Of a stretch of 64,000 bases of DNA, positions 18,188 to 28,161 are shown one piece after another. The notes under the pieces are model-generated. The model had not been told where the DNA came from. It did not search any database and saw nothing but the letters and a program-made list of their open reading frames with translations. The position numbers and the translations under genes are program-made. How positions within the stretch are numbered: position 1 is the first letter of the stretch; each line of letters begins with the position of its first letter. The stretch comes from Sphingomonas sp. NBWT7 (GTDB lineage Bacteria > Pseudomonadota > Alphaproteobacteria > Sphingomonadales > Sphingomonadaceae): assembly GCF_014217605.1 (NCBI RefSeq), contig NZ_CP043639.1, forward strand, positions 829,501 through 893,500, written 5' to 3'.

Positions 18188-18990
18188 CGACACCTGACGC
18201 CAAGGTGCGCACGCCGTCGAACCTTCGCCTGCGGATGATCGCCAGCGTCGCGATGATCGCGATCGCGAGCGCGGCGCTGTGGTTCGGCGGGATCGCCTTC
18301 TGGCTGCTCGCGGTCGTGATTGCGCTGTTCATGATGGCGGAATGGTCCGATCTCCAGCATGCGCCTGCGCGGCAGAAGCGGATTACGCAATATAGCCTGT
18401 CGGTGCCGCTTGCGGTGATGGCGCCGGCATCGCTGGTGCTGGTGGTGCACGATTTCTTCTCGCTCGGTCTGCTGGCGGGCGCGGCGTTCTTCGCCGCGGC
18501 GGTAACGCGGCGCAGCGCGCTCGGCGTCGGTGTGATCTATTGCGGGCTGCCCGTTCTTGCGCTGGTGTTCCTGCGGCGGCAGGAAGAGGGGCTGCTCTGG
18601 GCGTTCTGGGCGCTGTCGCTGGTGTGGGCAACCGATATTGGAGCGTTCTTTAGCGGCCGCTCGATCGGCGGGCCGAAACTCGCGCCGAAGCTGTCGCCGA
18701 ACAAGACATGGGCGGGGCTGATCGGCGGCGTGGCGGCGGCGAGCGCGCTCGCGGCGATCCTGCATGTGCGGTTTGGTCTGCCATGGCGGATGACGCTGGC
18801 GACGCCGGTGCTCGCAGTGATCGCGCAGGGCGGCGACCTTTATGAGAGCTGGCTCAAGCGTCGCGCGGGCGTCAAGGATTCGGGCAACATCCTGCCGGGG
18901 CACGGCGGCGTGCTCGATCGGCTCGACGGCGTGGTTCCCGTCGCGCCGCTCGCAGCGCTGCTCGTCGTCGCGCCCTACCTCTACCGATGA
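18184..18990 (+). CDS. cdsA: phosphatidate cytidylyltransferase
   Basis: CdsA makes CDP-diacylglycerol, the substrate of PssA (also in this window), at the inner membrane. Several membrane helices precede the C-terminal signature SWLKRRAGVKDSGNILPGHG followed by GVLDRLDG. The protein has 268 residues. It starts with GTG inside the uppS stop and ends in an ATGA overlap with dxr, so the run uppS-cdsA-dxr-rseP is translationally coupled throughout. Confidence 0.96.
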   Translation: MTTPDAKVRTPSNLRLRMIASVAMIAIASAALWFGGIAFWLLAVVIALFMMAEWSDLQHAPARQKRITQYSLSVPLAVMAPASLVLVVHDFFSLGLLAGAAFFAAAVTRRSALGVGVIYCGLPVLALVFLRRQEEGLLWAFWALSLVWATDIGAFFSGRSIGGPKLAPKLSPNKTWAGLIGGVAAASALAAILHVRFGLPWRMTLATPVLAVIAQGGDLYESWLKRRAGVKDSGNILPGHGGVLDRLDGVVPVAPLAALLVVAPYLYR

Positions 18991-20144
18991 AAACGATCAC
19001 TATTCTCGGCGCGACCGGATCGATCGGTACGTCGACGCTCGATCTGGTCGAGCGATCGCCCGACGCTTTTTCCGTCGTCGCATTGACCGCCAATTGCGAC
19101 GTCGATCGGCTCGCCGCGGCGGCGATCCGAACGCGCGCCAAGAGGGCCGTCGTGGCAGACGAGACGTGCCTGTCTGCCCTGCGGACGGCACTCGCCGGTA
19201 CGGGCGTCGAGGCAGCGGGAGGCGAGGCAGCTGTTACTGAGGCGGCGGCGATGCCGGCGGACGTCACGGTCGCGGCGATCGTCGGCTGCGCCGGCCTGCG
19301 CCCGTCGATGGCGGCGGCGGAGCAGGGCAATACGCTGGCGCTTGCGAACAAGGAGGCGCTGGTCTCCGCGGGCGACGTGATGAACGCCGCGGTCGCGTGC
19401 CACGGCGCGACGCTGCTGCCCGTCGACAGCGAGCACAGCGCAATCTTCCAGTGTCTTGATCGCGCGCTTGCCGATCGCGTGAGCCGGATCATCCTGACGG
19501 CGAGCGGCGGGCCGTTCCGCGATCGACCGCTCGACGCGATGCGCGATATCACGCCGGCGCAGGCGGTGGCGCATCCCAACTGGTCGATGGGCGCGAAAAT
19601 CTCGGTCGATTCGGCGACGATGATGAACAAGGGGCTCGAGTTGATCGAGGCGTTCCACCTGTTCCCCGTCGCAAGCGAGCAGATCGAGATCGTTGTCCAC
19701 CGCCAGTCGGTGATCCATTCGATGGTGGAATATGTCGACGGCTCCGTGATCGCGCAGCTCGGCACGCCAGACATGCGCACGCCGATCGCCTGCGCGCTCG
19801 CCTGGCCCGATCGCATGGCGACGCCGGGCGAGCGGCTCGACCTCGTCAAGGTCGGGCGGCTGGACTTCGAGGCGCCGGACCTCGTGCGCTTCCCCGCACT
19901 CGCGCTGGCACGTGCCGCGCTCGAGGCGGGCGGCGCACGCCCGGCGATTCTCAACGCCGCGAACGAGGTGGCGGTGGCGGCGTTTCTCGCGGGGCGGCTC
20001 GGGTTCCTCGAAATCGCCGCAATCGTCGCCGATACGCTGGCATGCTACGATCCGGCGGCACCGGATACGCTCGACGCGGTGTTGCACGTCGATCGCGAGG
20101 CGCGGGTGCTGGCGGAAGAGCGTGTGAAGGAACGCGTTGCTTGA
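18987..20144 (+). CDS. dxr: 1-deoxy-D-xylulose 5-phosphate reductoisomerase
   Basis: Dxr converts DXP to MEP with NADPH and commits carbon to the non-mevalonate isoprenoid pathway, which also uses the IspDF fusion at 44 kb. The Rossmann start ITILGATGSIGTSTLD, the metal and substrate loop PVDSEHSAIFQ, LTASGGPFRD, and HPNWSMGAKISVDSATMMNKG are all present. The length of 385 residues is normal. Placing it between cdsA and rseP is a common proteobacterial order. Confidence 0.97.
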   Translation: MKTITILGATGSIGTSTLDLVERSPDAFSVVALTANCDVDRLAAAAIRTRAKRAVVADETCLSALRTALAGTGVEAAGGEAAVTEAAAMPADVTVAAIVGCAGLRPSMAAAEQGNTLALANKEALVSAGDVMNAAVACHGATLLPVDSEHSAIFQCLDRALADRVSRIILTASGGPFRDRPLDAMRDITPAQAVAHPNWSMGAKISVDSATMMNKGLELIEAFHLFPVASEQIEIVVHRQSVIHSMVEYVDGSVIAQLGTPDMRTPIACALAWPDRMATPGERLDLVKVGRLDFEAPDLVRFPALALARAALEAGGARPAILNAANEVAVAAFLAGRLGFLEIAAIVADTLACYDPAAPDTLDAVLHVDREARVLAEERVKERVA

Positions 20145-21274
20145 TTGAAACCCCCGGCCTGCTGCTGACGCTGCTCGCCTTCGCGCTGGTGATCGGACCG
20201 CTCGTGTTCGTTCACGAGATGGGCCATTATCTCGCCGCGCGCTTCTTCGGCGTGAAATCCGACGCCTTCTCGATCGGCTTCGGGCGCGAGATCGCCGGCT
20301 GGACCGACAGGCGCGGTACGCGGTGGAAGATCGGGTGGATGCCATTGGGCGGCTACGTCCGCTTCGCCGGCGACATGAACGCGGTCAGCCAGCCGTCGGC
20401 CGAATGGCTTGCGCTGCCGGCCGAGGAGCGCGCGCAGACCTTCCAGGCGAAACCGGTGTGGCAGCGCGCGATCATCGTCGCGGCCGGACCGATCGTCAAT
20501 TTCGCGCTCGCCATTCTAATCCTGTCAGGCTTCGCGCTGGCCTATGGCGATACGCGCACGCCGCCCGTCGTCGGCGAGGTCATCGCCGGCAGCGCGGCGG
20601 CACGCGCCGGGTTGCAGGCGGGCGATCGCATCGTTCGGCTTGGCGACCGCGATATCGCGATCTTCGAAGACATGCTGTCCTACACGCGGATCCATCCCGG
20701 CGAGGCGATCGACGTCGCGTTGGAGCGCCGCGGCCAGCCGGTGACGCTGCCGGTGACGCTCGGCGTGCAGGAGCAGGTCGATCGCTTCGGCAACCGCTAT
20801 CGCATCGGCATGCTCGGCATCGGCCGCGGCGAGCGCGTCACGGTGCCGGTCGGTCTGCTCGAGGCGCCTGTCGTCGGGCTGCGGCGGACGGGAGAGATCG
20901 TGTCGATGATGGTCGAGACGATCGGCCAGATCATCAGCGGGCGACGCTCGGTAAAGGAGCTTGGCGGGCCGCTGTCGATCGCCAAGGTATCGGGCGAGCA
21001 GATCACGCTTGGCCCGGATGCGTTCGTCTTCCTCATCGCGCTGGTTTCTATCAATCTCGGGTTCATCAACCTGCTGCCAGTCCCGATGCTGGATGGCGGC
21101 CACCTTCTCTTCTACGCAATCGAGGCGGTGCGACGCCGCCCGGTCGGCCCGGCAGTGCAGGAATGGGCATTCCGCGGCGGGCTCGCCGCGATCCTTGCCC
21201 TGATGCTGCTGGTGACGTTCAACGATCTTGGGAATTTCGGCCTTTGGCGCAACCTCGCCCGCTTGATCGGTTGA
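20141..21274 (+). CDS. rseP: RseP, site-2 intramembrane metalloprotease
   Basis: RseP cleaves membrane-embedded anti-sigma factors and spent signal peptides. HEMGH at residues 25-29 supplies the zinc ligands and glutamate, and LDGGH in the C-terminal membrane region gives the third ligand. A single PDZ domain lies at about residues 120-195. I chose TTG 20141 because it overlaps the dxr stop as TTGA and gives the usual short N-terminus before the first helix. The longer ATG 20042 would start inside dxr. Confidence 0.94.
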   Translation: MIETPGLLLTLLAFALVIGPLVFVHEMGHYLAARFFGVKSDAFSIGFGREIAGWTDRRGTRWKIGWMPLGGYVRFAGDMNAVSQPSAEWLALPAEERAQTFQAKPVWQRAIIVAAGPIVNFALAILILSGFALAYGDTRTPPVVGEVIAGSAAARAGLQAGDRIVRLGDRDIAIFEDMLSYTRIHPGEAIDVALERRGQPVTLPVTLGVQEQVDRFGNRYRIGMLGIGRGERVTVPVGLLEAPVVGLRRTGEIVSMMVETIGQIISGRRSVKELGGPLSIAKVSGEQITLGPDAFVFLIALVSINLGFINLLPVPMLDGGHLLFYAIEAVRRRPVGPAVQEWAFRGGLAAILALMLLVTFNDLGNFGLWRNLARLIG

Positions 21275-21332
21275 CGAATCAAGGGCAGGGCGCGCGCGCA
21301 GGGGCTTGTTTGGGCTTACCGGGGTGGGATTG

Positions 21333-24041
21333 GTGACTGTTTTGAACACTTCGTCTGCTCGTTCGCGCTCGGCAGCATTGCTGCTCGGCTGCACCATGCT
21401 CGCTGGCGTACCGTCGGTCGCCGTGGCGCAGAGCGCGGCGCCTTCTGGTGCGCAACAGGCGACGCCGGCACCCGTCGCGCCGCCGGTACAGCGGGTAATC
21501 CGTTCGCTGCGCGTCGAAGGGTCGCAGCGTATCGAGCCGGAAACCGCGCTCAGCTATACCAAGCTGCGGATCGGCCAGACCTATACCAACGAGTCGCTCG
21601 ATCAGGCGATCAAGGACCTTTACGCCAGCGATCTGTTCGCCGACGTGACGGTGGCCGGCGCCGAGACGGGCGACATCGTACTGCGCGTGCGCGAGAACCC
21701 GATCATCAACCGCGTGATCCTTGAAGGCAACAAGCGCCTCAAGGAAGATAAGATCACCAAGGAGATCAAGCTCAAGCCGCGGCAGGTGTTCACGCGTAGC
21801 GCGGTGCGGCAGGATGTCGCGCGCATCGTCGAACTCTATCGCCGCCAGGGCCGTTTCGCCGCCAGCGTCGATCCGAAGATGGTCGCGCTAGACCAGAACC
21901 GCGTCGACGTGGTGTTCGAGATCAGCGAGGGGCCGAAGTCCAAGGTCCGCCAGATCAACATCATCGGCAACGAGGTATTCTCCGACGACAAGCTGCGCGA
22001 GCAGATGGTGACCAAGCAGGCGCGCCTGTTCCGTCTGCTGTCGTCGAACACGACCTACGACCAGGATCGCCTCGCCTACGACCAGCAGAAGCTGCGTCAG
22101 TTCTACCTGACTGAGGGCTATGCAGACTTCCGCGTGACGAGCGCCGTCGCCGAGCTGACGCCGGACAAGGAAGACTTCATCATCACTTACGTGGTGGAGG
22201 AAGGCCCGCGCTACAAGTTCGGCGACGTGACGGTCGACAGCGATATCCGGGACTTCGACGACAAGGCGCTCGCCAAGACGCTCGCGGTGAAGAAGGGCGA
22301 CTGGTACAACGCCAAGCTGGTCGAGGACACCGTCGACGGGCTGAGCCAGACGACCGGCCTGTTCGGTTACGCCTTCACCGAGATCAACCCCGAGTTCCAG
22401 CGCGACAAGGACGCGCTGACGATGTCGATCAACTTCCACATCGCGGAAGCCAAGCGCTCGTACATCGAGCGGATCGACATCACCGGCAATACGCAAACGC
22501 AGGACAAGGTGATCCGGCGCGAGATCCGCCTGGCTGAGGGCGACGCGTTCAACAGCTTCCAGGTGAAGCGCTCGCAGGACCGCATCAACAGCCTGGGTTA
22601 CTTCCAGGAAAAGTTCGAGATCAAGCAGACGCCGGGCACGACGCCCGATCGCGTCATCCTGGGTGCGAACGTCGAGGAGAAGGCAACGGGCGAGCTGCAG
22701 CTGTCGGCCGGCTTCTCAAGCCTCGAGCGGTTCATCGTCCAGTTCAACATCACGCAGCGCAACTTCCGCGGCAAGGGCCAGGAATTGCGTCTCGGCGTCA
22801 ATTATTCGAGCTATTCGAAGTCGGTCGAGGTCGGCTTCACCGAGCCGTATCTGTTCGACAAGAATATTGCTGTCGGCGTCGATGTGTTCCGCCGTGACTT
22901 CAACGCGTTCAACTTCGTCAACAACAACCGCGAGACGACCTATAGCCAGGTCTCGACCGGGTTCCAGCTCCGCGCGGGCGTGCCGCTGACCGAATTCTGG
23001 TCGCTGTCGGCGCGCTACGGCCTGTCGTACGATGAGGTCGGCCTCGATCGCGACACCTTCTTCCGCGACGGGCAGTGCGATCGTATTCTCGCCGGCCGCT
23101 ATCTGTGCGAGGCGCTGGGCAACCGCCTGACGTCCTCGATCGGCTACTCGCTGATCTACGACAGCCTCAATAGCCGGCTTCGTCCGTCGGCGGGGCAGCG
23201 CTTCACCTTCAGCCAGGATTTCGCCGGCCTCGGCGGTGACGTGAAGTATCTGCGTACGCGCGCCGATGCCGCGAAATACTGGGGGCTGGGCGGCGGCTTC
23301 ATTCTGTCCGCGCTGGCGGAAGGCGGCTACATCTTCTCGTTCGAAGGTGATCGCGGCGAAGGCGTCGACGCGGTGCGCATTACCGACCGCTTCTATCTGG
23401 GCGAACCGCAGTTCCGCGGGTTCGACATTCGCGGCGTCGGGCCGCGTGTGCAGCGTCTGCCGTACACGACCGATGCGACCGGCAAGCAGATCCTGATCAC
23501 CGATCGTCAGCAGATCACCGACGACGCGCTGGGCGGCAAGGCCTATTACCTTTCGCGGCTCGAGCTCGAGATCCCGCTCGGCTCCGGCGCGCGCGAACTC
23601 GGGCTGCGGCCGTCGGTCTATGTTCAGGCGGGCAGCCTGTTCAACATCCGGCGCCCGCTGCCGACGGTGACCTTCCCGACGACGACCGATGCCGCGGGCA
23701 ATACCGTCGTGCTGCCGCTGCCGATCACCGATACCGCGGGTAACCCGTTGTTCTCCTATGCCAATGCGCAGGGGTTGGCGGTGACGACGACCTGCGCTGC
23801 CGGCCTTCCCGACGGCAACGGCAATTGTAACGGCATTCTGCCCAACACGCCGCAGATCCGTGCGCAGCCGTTCCTCGAGCGGTTCCTCGGCGATTCGCCG
23901 TCGCCGCGCATCTCGGTCGGCTTCGGCGTCAACTGGACGTCGCCGTTCGGCCCGCTGCGCATCGATATCGCCCGCGCGCTGAAGAAGCAGCCGGGCGACG
24001 ACGACAAGCTCATCACCTTCAACGTAGGGACTCAGTTCTGA
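21333..24041 (+). CDS. bamA: BamA, outer membrane protein assembly factor
   Basis: BamA inserts beta-barrel proteins into the outer membrane. After a signal peptide (ending about SVAVAQ) come five POTRA repeats, recognisable from motifs such as [11 protein letters not shown] and [19 protein letters not shown] 16-strand barrel follows with the lid motif in the [12 protein letters not shown] region and the terminal aromatic residue NVGTQF. GTG 21333 gives a compact signal peptide; TTG 21306 is an alternative. The stop overlaps the skp start (TGATG). The position after rseP is conserved. Confidence 0.95.
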   Translation: MTVLNTSSARSRSAALLLGCTMLAGVPSVAVAQSAAPSGAQQATPAPVAPPVQRVIRSLRVEGSQRIEPETALSYTKLRIGQTYTNESLDQAIKDLYASDLFADVTVAGAETGDIVLRVRENPIINRVILEGNKRLKEDKITKEIKLKPRQVFTRSAVRQDVARIVELYRRQGRFAASVDPKMVALDQNRVDVVFEISEGPKSKVRQINIIGNEVFSDDKLREQMVTKQARLFRLLSSNTTYDQDRLAYDQQKLRQFYLTEGYADFRVTSAVAELTPDKEDFIITYVVEEGPRYKFGDVTVDSDIRDFDDKALAKTLAVKKGDWYNAKLVEDTVDGLSQTTGLFGYAFTEINPEFQRDKDALTMSINFHIAEAKRSYIERIDITGNTQTQDKVIRREIRLAEGDAFNSFQVKRSQDRINSLGYFQEKFEIKQTPGTTPDRVILGANVEEKATGELQLSAGFSSLERFIVQFNITQRNFRGKGQELRLGVNYSSYSKSVEVGFTEPYLFDKNIAVGVDVFRRDFNAFNFVNNNRETTYSQVSTGFQLRAGVPLTEFWSLSARYGLSYDEVGLDRDTFFRDGQCDRILAGRYLCEALGNRLTSSIGYSLIYDSLNSRLRPSAGQRFTFSQDFAGLGGDVKYLRTRADAAKYWGLGGGFILSALAEGGYIFSFEGDRGEGVDAVRITDRFYLGEPQFRGFDIRGVGPRVQRLPYTTDATGKQILITDRQQITDDALGGKAYYLSRLELEIPLGSGARELGLRPSVYVQAGSLFNIRRPLPTVTFPTTTDAAGNTVVLPLPITDTAGNPLFSYANAQGLAVTTTCAAGLPDGNGNCNGILPNTPQIRAQPFLERFLGDSPSPRISVGFGVNWTSPFGPLRIDIARALKKQPGDDDKLITFNVGTQF

Positions 24042-24688
24042 TGACCAAGATCAAGACCATGCTGCTCGCCGCCGCGCTCGTCGCGCCGGCCGCCATTGCC
24101 GCCGGTTCGGCCAGTGCGCAGGTGTCGGGCATCGCCGTCGCCAACCCCGAGCAGGCAGTCGCGAATTCGCGCGCCTGGACGGCCGCGCGCGGCCAGATTC
24201 AAACGCAGTACAAGACGCAGATCGATCAGGCGACCGCGCGCCGCACCGCGATCGAGAACGAGCTGCGCCCGCTCGTCACCGCTTATCAGACCGCCGCACG
24301 TGCGCCCGGCGCAAGCGAGGCATCGCTTCGTCCGCAGGCGCAGGCGATCCAGACCAAGCAGCAGGCAGCGCAGCAGGAGCTCGGCCGTCTGACGCAGCCG
24401 GCGCAGCGCGCCGAGGCGTATGCGATCGAGCAGATCAGCGCCAAGCTGAACGACGCCGTCCAGGCGGCGGTGCGCGCGCGCAACGTGACGCTGCTGCTCC
24501 GCCCGGAAGCCGCGCTGTTCGCGCAGCCGGCAGCCGACGTGACGCCGGCGATTACCGCCGAACTCGACAAGCTCGTCCCCAGCGTCGGTATCACCCCACC
24601 GGCGAACTGGCAGCCGGGCCAGCAGGGTCAGCAGAGCCCGGCCGCTGCCGCCCCGGCGCAGCAGCGCCAGCAGCCGCAGGGCCGCTGA
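24041..24688 (+). CDS. skp: OmpH/Skp family periplasmic chaperone
   Basis: This is a periplasmic holdase for outer membrane proteins on their way to BamA. It has a signal peptide ([20 protein letters not shown]), then an alpha-helical, glutamine-rich coiled-coil region typical of Skp tentacles, and a low-complexity tail of Gln, Pro and Ala. It has 215 residues and is coupled to bamA. Skp proteins diverge strongly, so the call relies on both sequence features and the bamA neighbourhood. In most Gram-negatives lpxD would follow; here fabZ follows directly. Confidence 0.88.
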   Translation: MTKIKTMLLAAALVAPAAIAAGSASAQVSGIAVANPEQAVANSRAWTAARGQIQTQYKTQIDQATARRTAIENELRPLVTAYQTAARAPGASEASLRPQAQAIQTKQQAAQQELGRLTQPAQRAEAYAIEQISAKLNDAVQAAVRARNVTLLLRPEAALFAQPAADVTPAITAELDKLVPSVGITPPANWQPGQQGQQSPAAAAPAQQRQQPQGR

Positions 24689-24699
24689 GCGATAGTCGC

Positions 24700-25179
24700 A
24701 TGAGCGAGACGACGACCAAAGCCGCCATCGGCCCGTTGGACGTAACGCGCGTGATGGCGGCGCTGCCGCATCGCTATCCGATGCTGCTCGTCGATCGCGT
24801 CGAGCGGCTGGTGCCTGATGAATCGATCACCGCGATCAAGGCGGTGACGATCAACGAGCAGTTCTTCCAGGGGCATTTCCCCGGCCGTCCGATCATGCCG
24901 GGGGTACTGATTGTCGAGGCGCTGGCGCAGGCCGCCGGCGTCCTCGCGGTCGAGAGCCTAGGGCTCGCGGGGACCGGCAAGCTGGTTTATTTCATGTCGA
25001 TCGACGACGTGAAATTCCGCAAGCCGGTGGAACCGGGCGTGCTGCTGCGGCTGGAGGTGTCGTTCGTGCAGAAGCGCGCACGGGTGTGCAAGTTCGCCGG
25101 CAAGGCGCTGATTGACGGCGAGCTTGCCGCCGAATGCGCCTTCACCGCGATGATCGCGGATCCGCCTGCGGCGGCGTGA
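24700..25179 (+). CDS. fabZ: 3-hydroxyacyl-ACP dehydratase FabZ
   Basis: FabZ dehydrates 3-hydroxyacyl-ACP in fatty acid elongation. The hot-dog fold active site [19 protein letters not shown] has His59 and Glu73. Length is 159 residues. It begins 11 bases after skp. The usual partners lpxD (before) and lpxA and lpxB (after) are absent. The last bases overlap the start of a small membrane protein gene. Confidence 0.97.
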   Translation: MSETTTKAAIGPLDVTRVMAALPHRYPMLLVDRVERLVPDESITAIKAVTINEQFFQGHFPGRPIMPGVLIVEALAQAAGVLAVESLGLAGTGKLVYFMSIDDVKFRKPVEPGVLLRLEVSFVQKRARVCKFAGKALIDGELAAECAFTAMIADPPAAA

Positions 25180-25391
25180 TGGATCGGCTGACCGCGTTCG
25201 GGTTGGTCGCGGTCAGCCTGATGCTCGTCTGCTACGCACTGGAGGATCGATCGCGCTGGTGGGTGCTGGGGTTCGCCGGCGCCTGCGCGCTCGGATCGAC
25301 CTACGGTTTCCTGCAGGGCGCATGGCCGTTCGGCGTGGTCGAAGCGATCTGGTCGCTCGTCGCGCTGCGCCGCTGGGCTACCTTGCGCTGA
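25179..25391 (+). CDS. small hypothetical membrane protein, coupled to fabZ
   Basis: This is a 70-residue protein of unknown function. Two hydrophobic stretches ([15 protein letters not shown] and [20 protein letters not shown]) suggest two membrane helices, and it ends in an amphipathic [12 protein letters not shown] segment. Its ATG shares a base with the fabZ stop (TGATG). A GTG one codon earlier (25176) would also work. The coupling argues that it is real and made together with FabZ. Confidence 0.65.
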   Translation: MDRLTAFGLVAVSLMLVCYALEDRSRWWVLGFAGACALGSTYGFLQGAWPFGVVEAIWSLVALRRWATLR

Positions 25392-25471
25392 CATTGCGTG
25401 CGCCGCGCGGCTCTGCTAGGCGCGCGCCTTCCTTTCGGCTGGTCGGTAACCAGCCATCCCGGAGACAGAAT

Positions 25472-25702
25472 GTGAAGAAAGATACCCACCCCGATTATCA
25501 CATGATCAAGGTGCAGATGACGGACGGCACCGTGTACGAAACGCGATCCACGTGGGGCAAGGAAGGCGACACGATGACGCTCGAGATCGATCCGCTGGCG
25601 CATCCGGCGTGGACCGGCGGCAAGGGTCAGATGCTCGACAGCGGTGGTCAGGTCGCGCGCTTCAACAAGCGTTTCGGCGGCGGGCTCACGCTGCGCAAGT
25701 AA
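25472..25702 (+). CDS. rpmE: 50S ribosomal protein L31
   Basis: L31 bridges the two ribosomal subunits. The 76-residue sequence ([18 protein letters not shown], then [16 protein letters not shown] and HPAWTGG) is the alphaproteobacterial, cysteine-free form and so does not bind zinc. I chose GTG 25472, which has GGAG seven bases upstream. The overlapping ATG one base earlier is out of frame. Confidence 0.95.
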   Translation: MKKDTHPDYHMIKVQMTDGTVYETRSTWGKEGDTMTLEIDPLAHPAWTGGKGQMLDSGGQVARFNKRFGGGLTLRK

Positions 25703-25737
25703 CCATCGATTAACCACCGCGGGCGTAGCGTTCGGCC

Positions 25738-26049
25738 ATGTTCGCGGCGGAATTCGAAACAGCGGAAACGAATGGCCGGCGCCGCAGCCCGCGTGCGCCG
25801 GTCTCGTTCGATGCGAGCGTGGGGCAGGGCGGGCTCGGGCGTACCTTGTGCAAGGTCGTCGACATCTCGCTCCACGGCGCGCGCATTCAGAGCTATTCGG
25901 CGCTGCGTCGCGGCACGACGATCTGGCTCAACCTGCCCGAGATCGGACCGATCGCCGCCGACGTGCGCTGGGCGGATGATTTCACCGCCGGCTGCCAATT
26001 CCAGAAGCCGCTCGACAAGATCGCGTTCGAACGTCTCGCCGCCCGCTGA
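25738..26049 (+). CDS. PilZ domain protein
   Basis: This is a single-domain PilZ protein of 103 residues, a cyclic-di-GMP binding module. The basic RRSPRAPV near residue 14 corresponds to the RxxxR motif, and VVDISLHGARI near residue 40 corresponds to the (D/N)xSxxG motif, so ligand binding is plausible. Single-domain PilZ proteins act as adaptors in motility, stalk or polysaccharide control. No cyclic-di-GMP enzyme is nearby, so the target is unknown. Confidence 0.88.
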   Translation: MFAAEFETAETNGRRRSPRAPVSFDASVGQGGLGRTLCKVVDISLHGARIQSYSALRRGTTIWLNLPEIGPIAADVRWADDFTAGCQFQKPLDKIAFERLAAR

Positions 26050-26054
26050 CTGGC

Positions 26055-26144
26055 TGGCGGATGGGGTGGGATTCGAACCCACGGTGAGCTTCCACCCACG
26101 ACGGTTTTCAAGACCGTTGCCTTAAACCACTCGGCCACCCATCC
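26055..26144 (-). tRNA. tRNA-Ser (UGA anticodon)
   Basis: The minus strand folds as a class II tRNA. The acceptor stem GGATGGG (5' end at 26144) pairs with CCCATCC. The D arm is GGCCGAGTGGTTTAAGGC, the anticodon loop CTTGAAA carries anticodon TGA (complement of 26108-26110), a long variable arm follows, and the T loop is GTTCGAATC. The CCA end is encoded (26055-26057). The length of 90 bases and the variable arm fit serine. Confidence 0.96.
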
Positions 26145-26254
26145 GTGCGACGCCCTGTGCCGCGGTGCGATGATACGTGCAAGCCCGGCGATGATTGGCG
26201 GTTCCGCGCGAGCCCGCCGTGTGTCACACAGCGGGGGTGAGTGGTATCAGCACA

Positions 26255-27295
26255 ATGTTCCGTCGCCTGCGTATCGGCATCGCCGCGTCCGCGCTCGCGC
26301 TCGTTTCGGGATCCGCCGGCGCGCAAACCGACGTTTCGCGCAGCGAAGCAGGGTTTCAGGCGTATCTTTCGCAGCTGCGCGCACAGGCGCTGCGTGAGGG
26401 CGTACGCCCGGCGACGGTCGACGCCGTCCTGCCGACGCTCACCTACAATCAGCGCGTCGTCGATCTCGACCGGCAACAACCGGGCAACCCCGGCTCTACC
26501 GCCACTCCGCCGTTCGCACCGTACAAGGCGCGCCACGTCGATGCGGCGCGGATCGGCCGCGGGCGCACCGCCTATGCTGCCAATCGCGCGCGCCTCATGC
26601 GGGTCGAGGCGGAGACGGGCGTGCCCGAATCGATCATGGTCGCAATCTGGGGGCATGAAACGAACTACGGCAGCTACACCGGCAATTTCGACCTGCTGCG
26701 CAGTCTTGCGTCGCTCGCCTATGACGGGCGTCGCCGCTCGCTGTTCGCGGGCGAGTTCGTCGCGACGCTCAAGATCCTCGATCGCGGTATCCCGCGCTCG
26801 ACGCTGGTCGGCAGCTGGGCCGGCGCGACGGGCAATCCACAGTTTCTGCCGTCGATCTACATTCGTCTCGCCAAGGACGGCGACGGCGACGGGCGGGCGG
26901 ATATCTGGAACAGCCAGGCGGATACGCTCGCTTCGATCGGCAATTACTTCGTCAACGCCGGATGGCGGCCTGGCCAGCCATGGGGCATCGCCGTCAGCGT
27001 GCCCGCCGGCTTCGATCGCAGTGGCCAGACCAACCGTCTCGTCTCGCCGCGCTGCCCGCGCGTGTTCGAGCGGCACAGCGGGTGGCGCACGATGGCGGAG
27101 TGGCGCGCGCTCGGCATCGTGCCGCAGGGTGGCGGCTGGCCCGGCGACAACGTACTCGCGACGCTGATGGAGCCGGACGGTCCGGGTGCGACGGCGTATC
27201 TTCTTACCGGCAATTATCGTGTGATCCTCGATTATAATTGCTCGAATTTCTACGCGCTCTCCGTGGGGCTTTTGGCGGATGCCGTCGAGCGCTGA
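26255..27295 (+). CDS. lytic murein transglycosylase, MltB family
   Basis: This enzyme cleaves peptidoglycan glycan strands with formation of 1,6-anhydro-MurNAc. The signal peptide ends near SAGAQ. The catalytic glutamate lies in WGHETNYGSYTG, and SWAGATGNPQFLPS is the second conserved segment of the SLT_2 fold. The protein has about 346 residues and no lipobox, so it is probably periplasmic and soluble. ATG 26255 gives the neatest signal peptide but lacks a good ribosome binding site; GTG 26237 is possible. Its 3' end overlaps rlpA by 17 bases. Confidence 0.9.
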   Translation: MFRRLRIGIAASALALVSGSAGAQTDVSRSEAGFQAYLSQLRAQALREGVRPATVDAVLPTLTYNQRVVDLDRQQPGNPGSTATPPFAPYKARHVDAARIGRGRTAYAANRARLMRVEAETGVPESIMVAIWGHETNYGSYTGNFDLLRSLASLAYDGRRRSLFAGEFVATLKILDRGIPRSTLVGSWAGATGNPQFLPSIYIRLAKDGDGDGRADIWNSQADTLASIGNYFVNAGWRPGQPWGIAVSVPAGFDRSGQTNRLVSPRCPRVFERHSGWRTMAEWRALGIVPQGGGWPGDNVLATLMEPDGPGATAYLLTGNYRVILDYNCSNFYALSVGLLADAVER

Positions 27296-28103
27296 GCGTG
27301 GGGGCAGCGCTGCGGCGCTGCTCTTGCTGACGGCTTGTGGCGGCGCGCCGAGCGTGCCGCTCGCACCTGCCGCGGCAGTTGATAGTGCGGCGGTACCGGT
27401 CCAGCCGATTGCCGTCCCCGCTGCGCCGATCCGCTACGACGCGGTCGGCTATGCCAGCTGGTACGGCGAGGAGGTCGCCGGCAACGACACCGCATCGGGC
27501 AGTCGTTTCGATCCCGGTGCCATCACGGCGGCGCACCGCACTCTGCCGCTCGGCTCGTTCGTCGAGGTGACGTCGCTGGACAGCGGGCGCACGATCCTGG
27601 TGCTCGTCAACGATCGTGGCCCTGGCCGGATTGATCGCGAGATCGATCTGTCGCGCGGCGCGGCGCAGGCGCTCGGTACCAGCGATCGGGCGATGGCCCC
27701 CGTACGGGTGCGTGCCAGCGCGGCGAACGCGGCCGATGCCGCCTCACTCGCCGCGGGCCGCTCGGCGAATTTACGCCTCGATGCGCCCGCTGCGCTGCTA
27801 GGTGCGCTTCGCGCCCGTCTGCCGAGTTACACGCCGCCGATCGAACGCCCCGACATGCGCCGTTCGCTTGGCGTCGTGCCCGCCGCGATCGGCGCCGACA
27901 CGCGGGTCGTCCAGGTCGCCGCTTTCTCCAACGCCGCCCGCGCGCGGGCATTGGCGGATCGGCTGCGCGGTTTGGTGACGGGAGAGGGCGGCGTGTATCG
28001 CGTCCGCCTCGGCCCGTTCGTCGACCCCGTATCCGCCGAACGCGCACGTGACGCGGCGGCGCGGCGCGGCTATGGCGATGCCACGATCATCGTCGAGCCG
28101 TGA
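27279..28103 (+). CDS. rlpA: RlpA-like septal lytic transglycosylase lipoprotein
   Basis: The N-terminus has a lipobox (LLTAC), so the protein is a probable outer membrane lipoprotein. A double-psi beta-barrel domain follows (YASWYGEEVAGNDTASG, then LPLGSFVEVTSLDSGR and VLVNDRGP), which in RlpA cuts denuded glycan. The C-terminal SPOR domain (VVQVAAFSNAARARALADRL to the end) binds denuded septal peptidoglycan. Length is 274 residues. It overlaps the MltB-type gene and precedes a carboxypeptidase, forming a cell-wall remodelling cluster. Confidence 0.93.
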   Translation: MPSSAERGGSAAALLLLTACGGAPSVPLAPAAAVDSAAVPVQPIAVPAAPIRYDAVGYASWYGEEVAGNDTASGSRFDPGAITAAHRTLPLGSFVEVTSLDSGRTILVLVNDRGPGRIDREIDLSRGAAQALGTSDRAMAPVRVRASAANAADAASLAAGRSANLRLDAPAALLGALRARLPSYTPPIERPDMRRSLGVVPAAIGADTRVVQVAAFSNAARARALADRLRGLVTGEGGVYRVRLGPFVDPVSAERARDAAARRGYGDATIIVEP

Positions 28104-28161
28104 GCGTCCCAGTTCAGTCTTCACCGTCCAGCTTCCACCGTCCAGCCCGAGTAGAGCGTCC

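Noticed and set aside
18981..20345. 454-residue open frame antisense to dxr
   Set aside because: It is a mirror of dxr and the start of rseP. It is rich in Arg, Ala and His and has no domain.
28104..28161. Two copies of CACCGTCCAGC, 14 bases apart, before the carboxypeptidase gene
   Set aside because: It is a short direct repeat in a 58-base spacer without symmetry or known motif, which could easily be chance or slippage.
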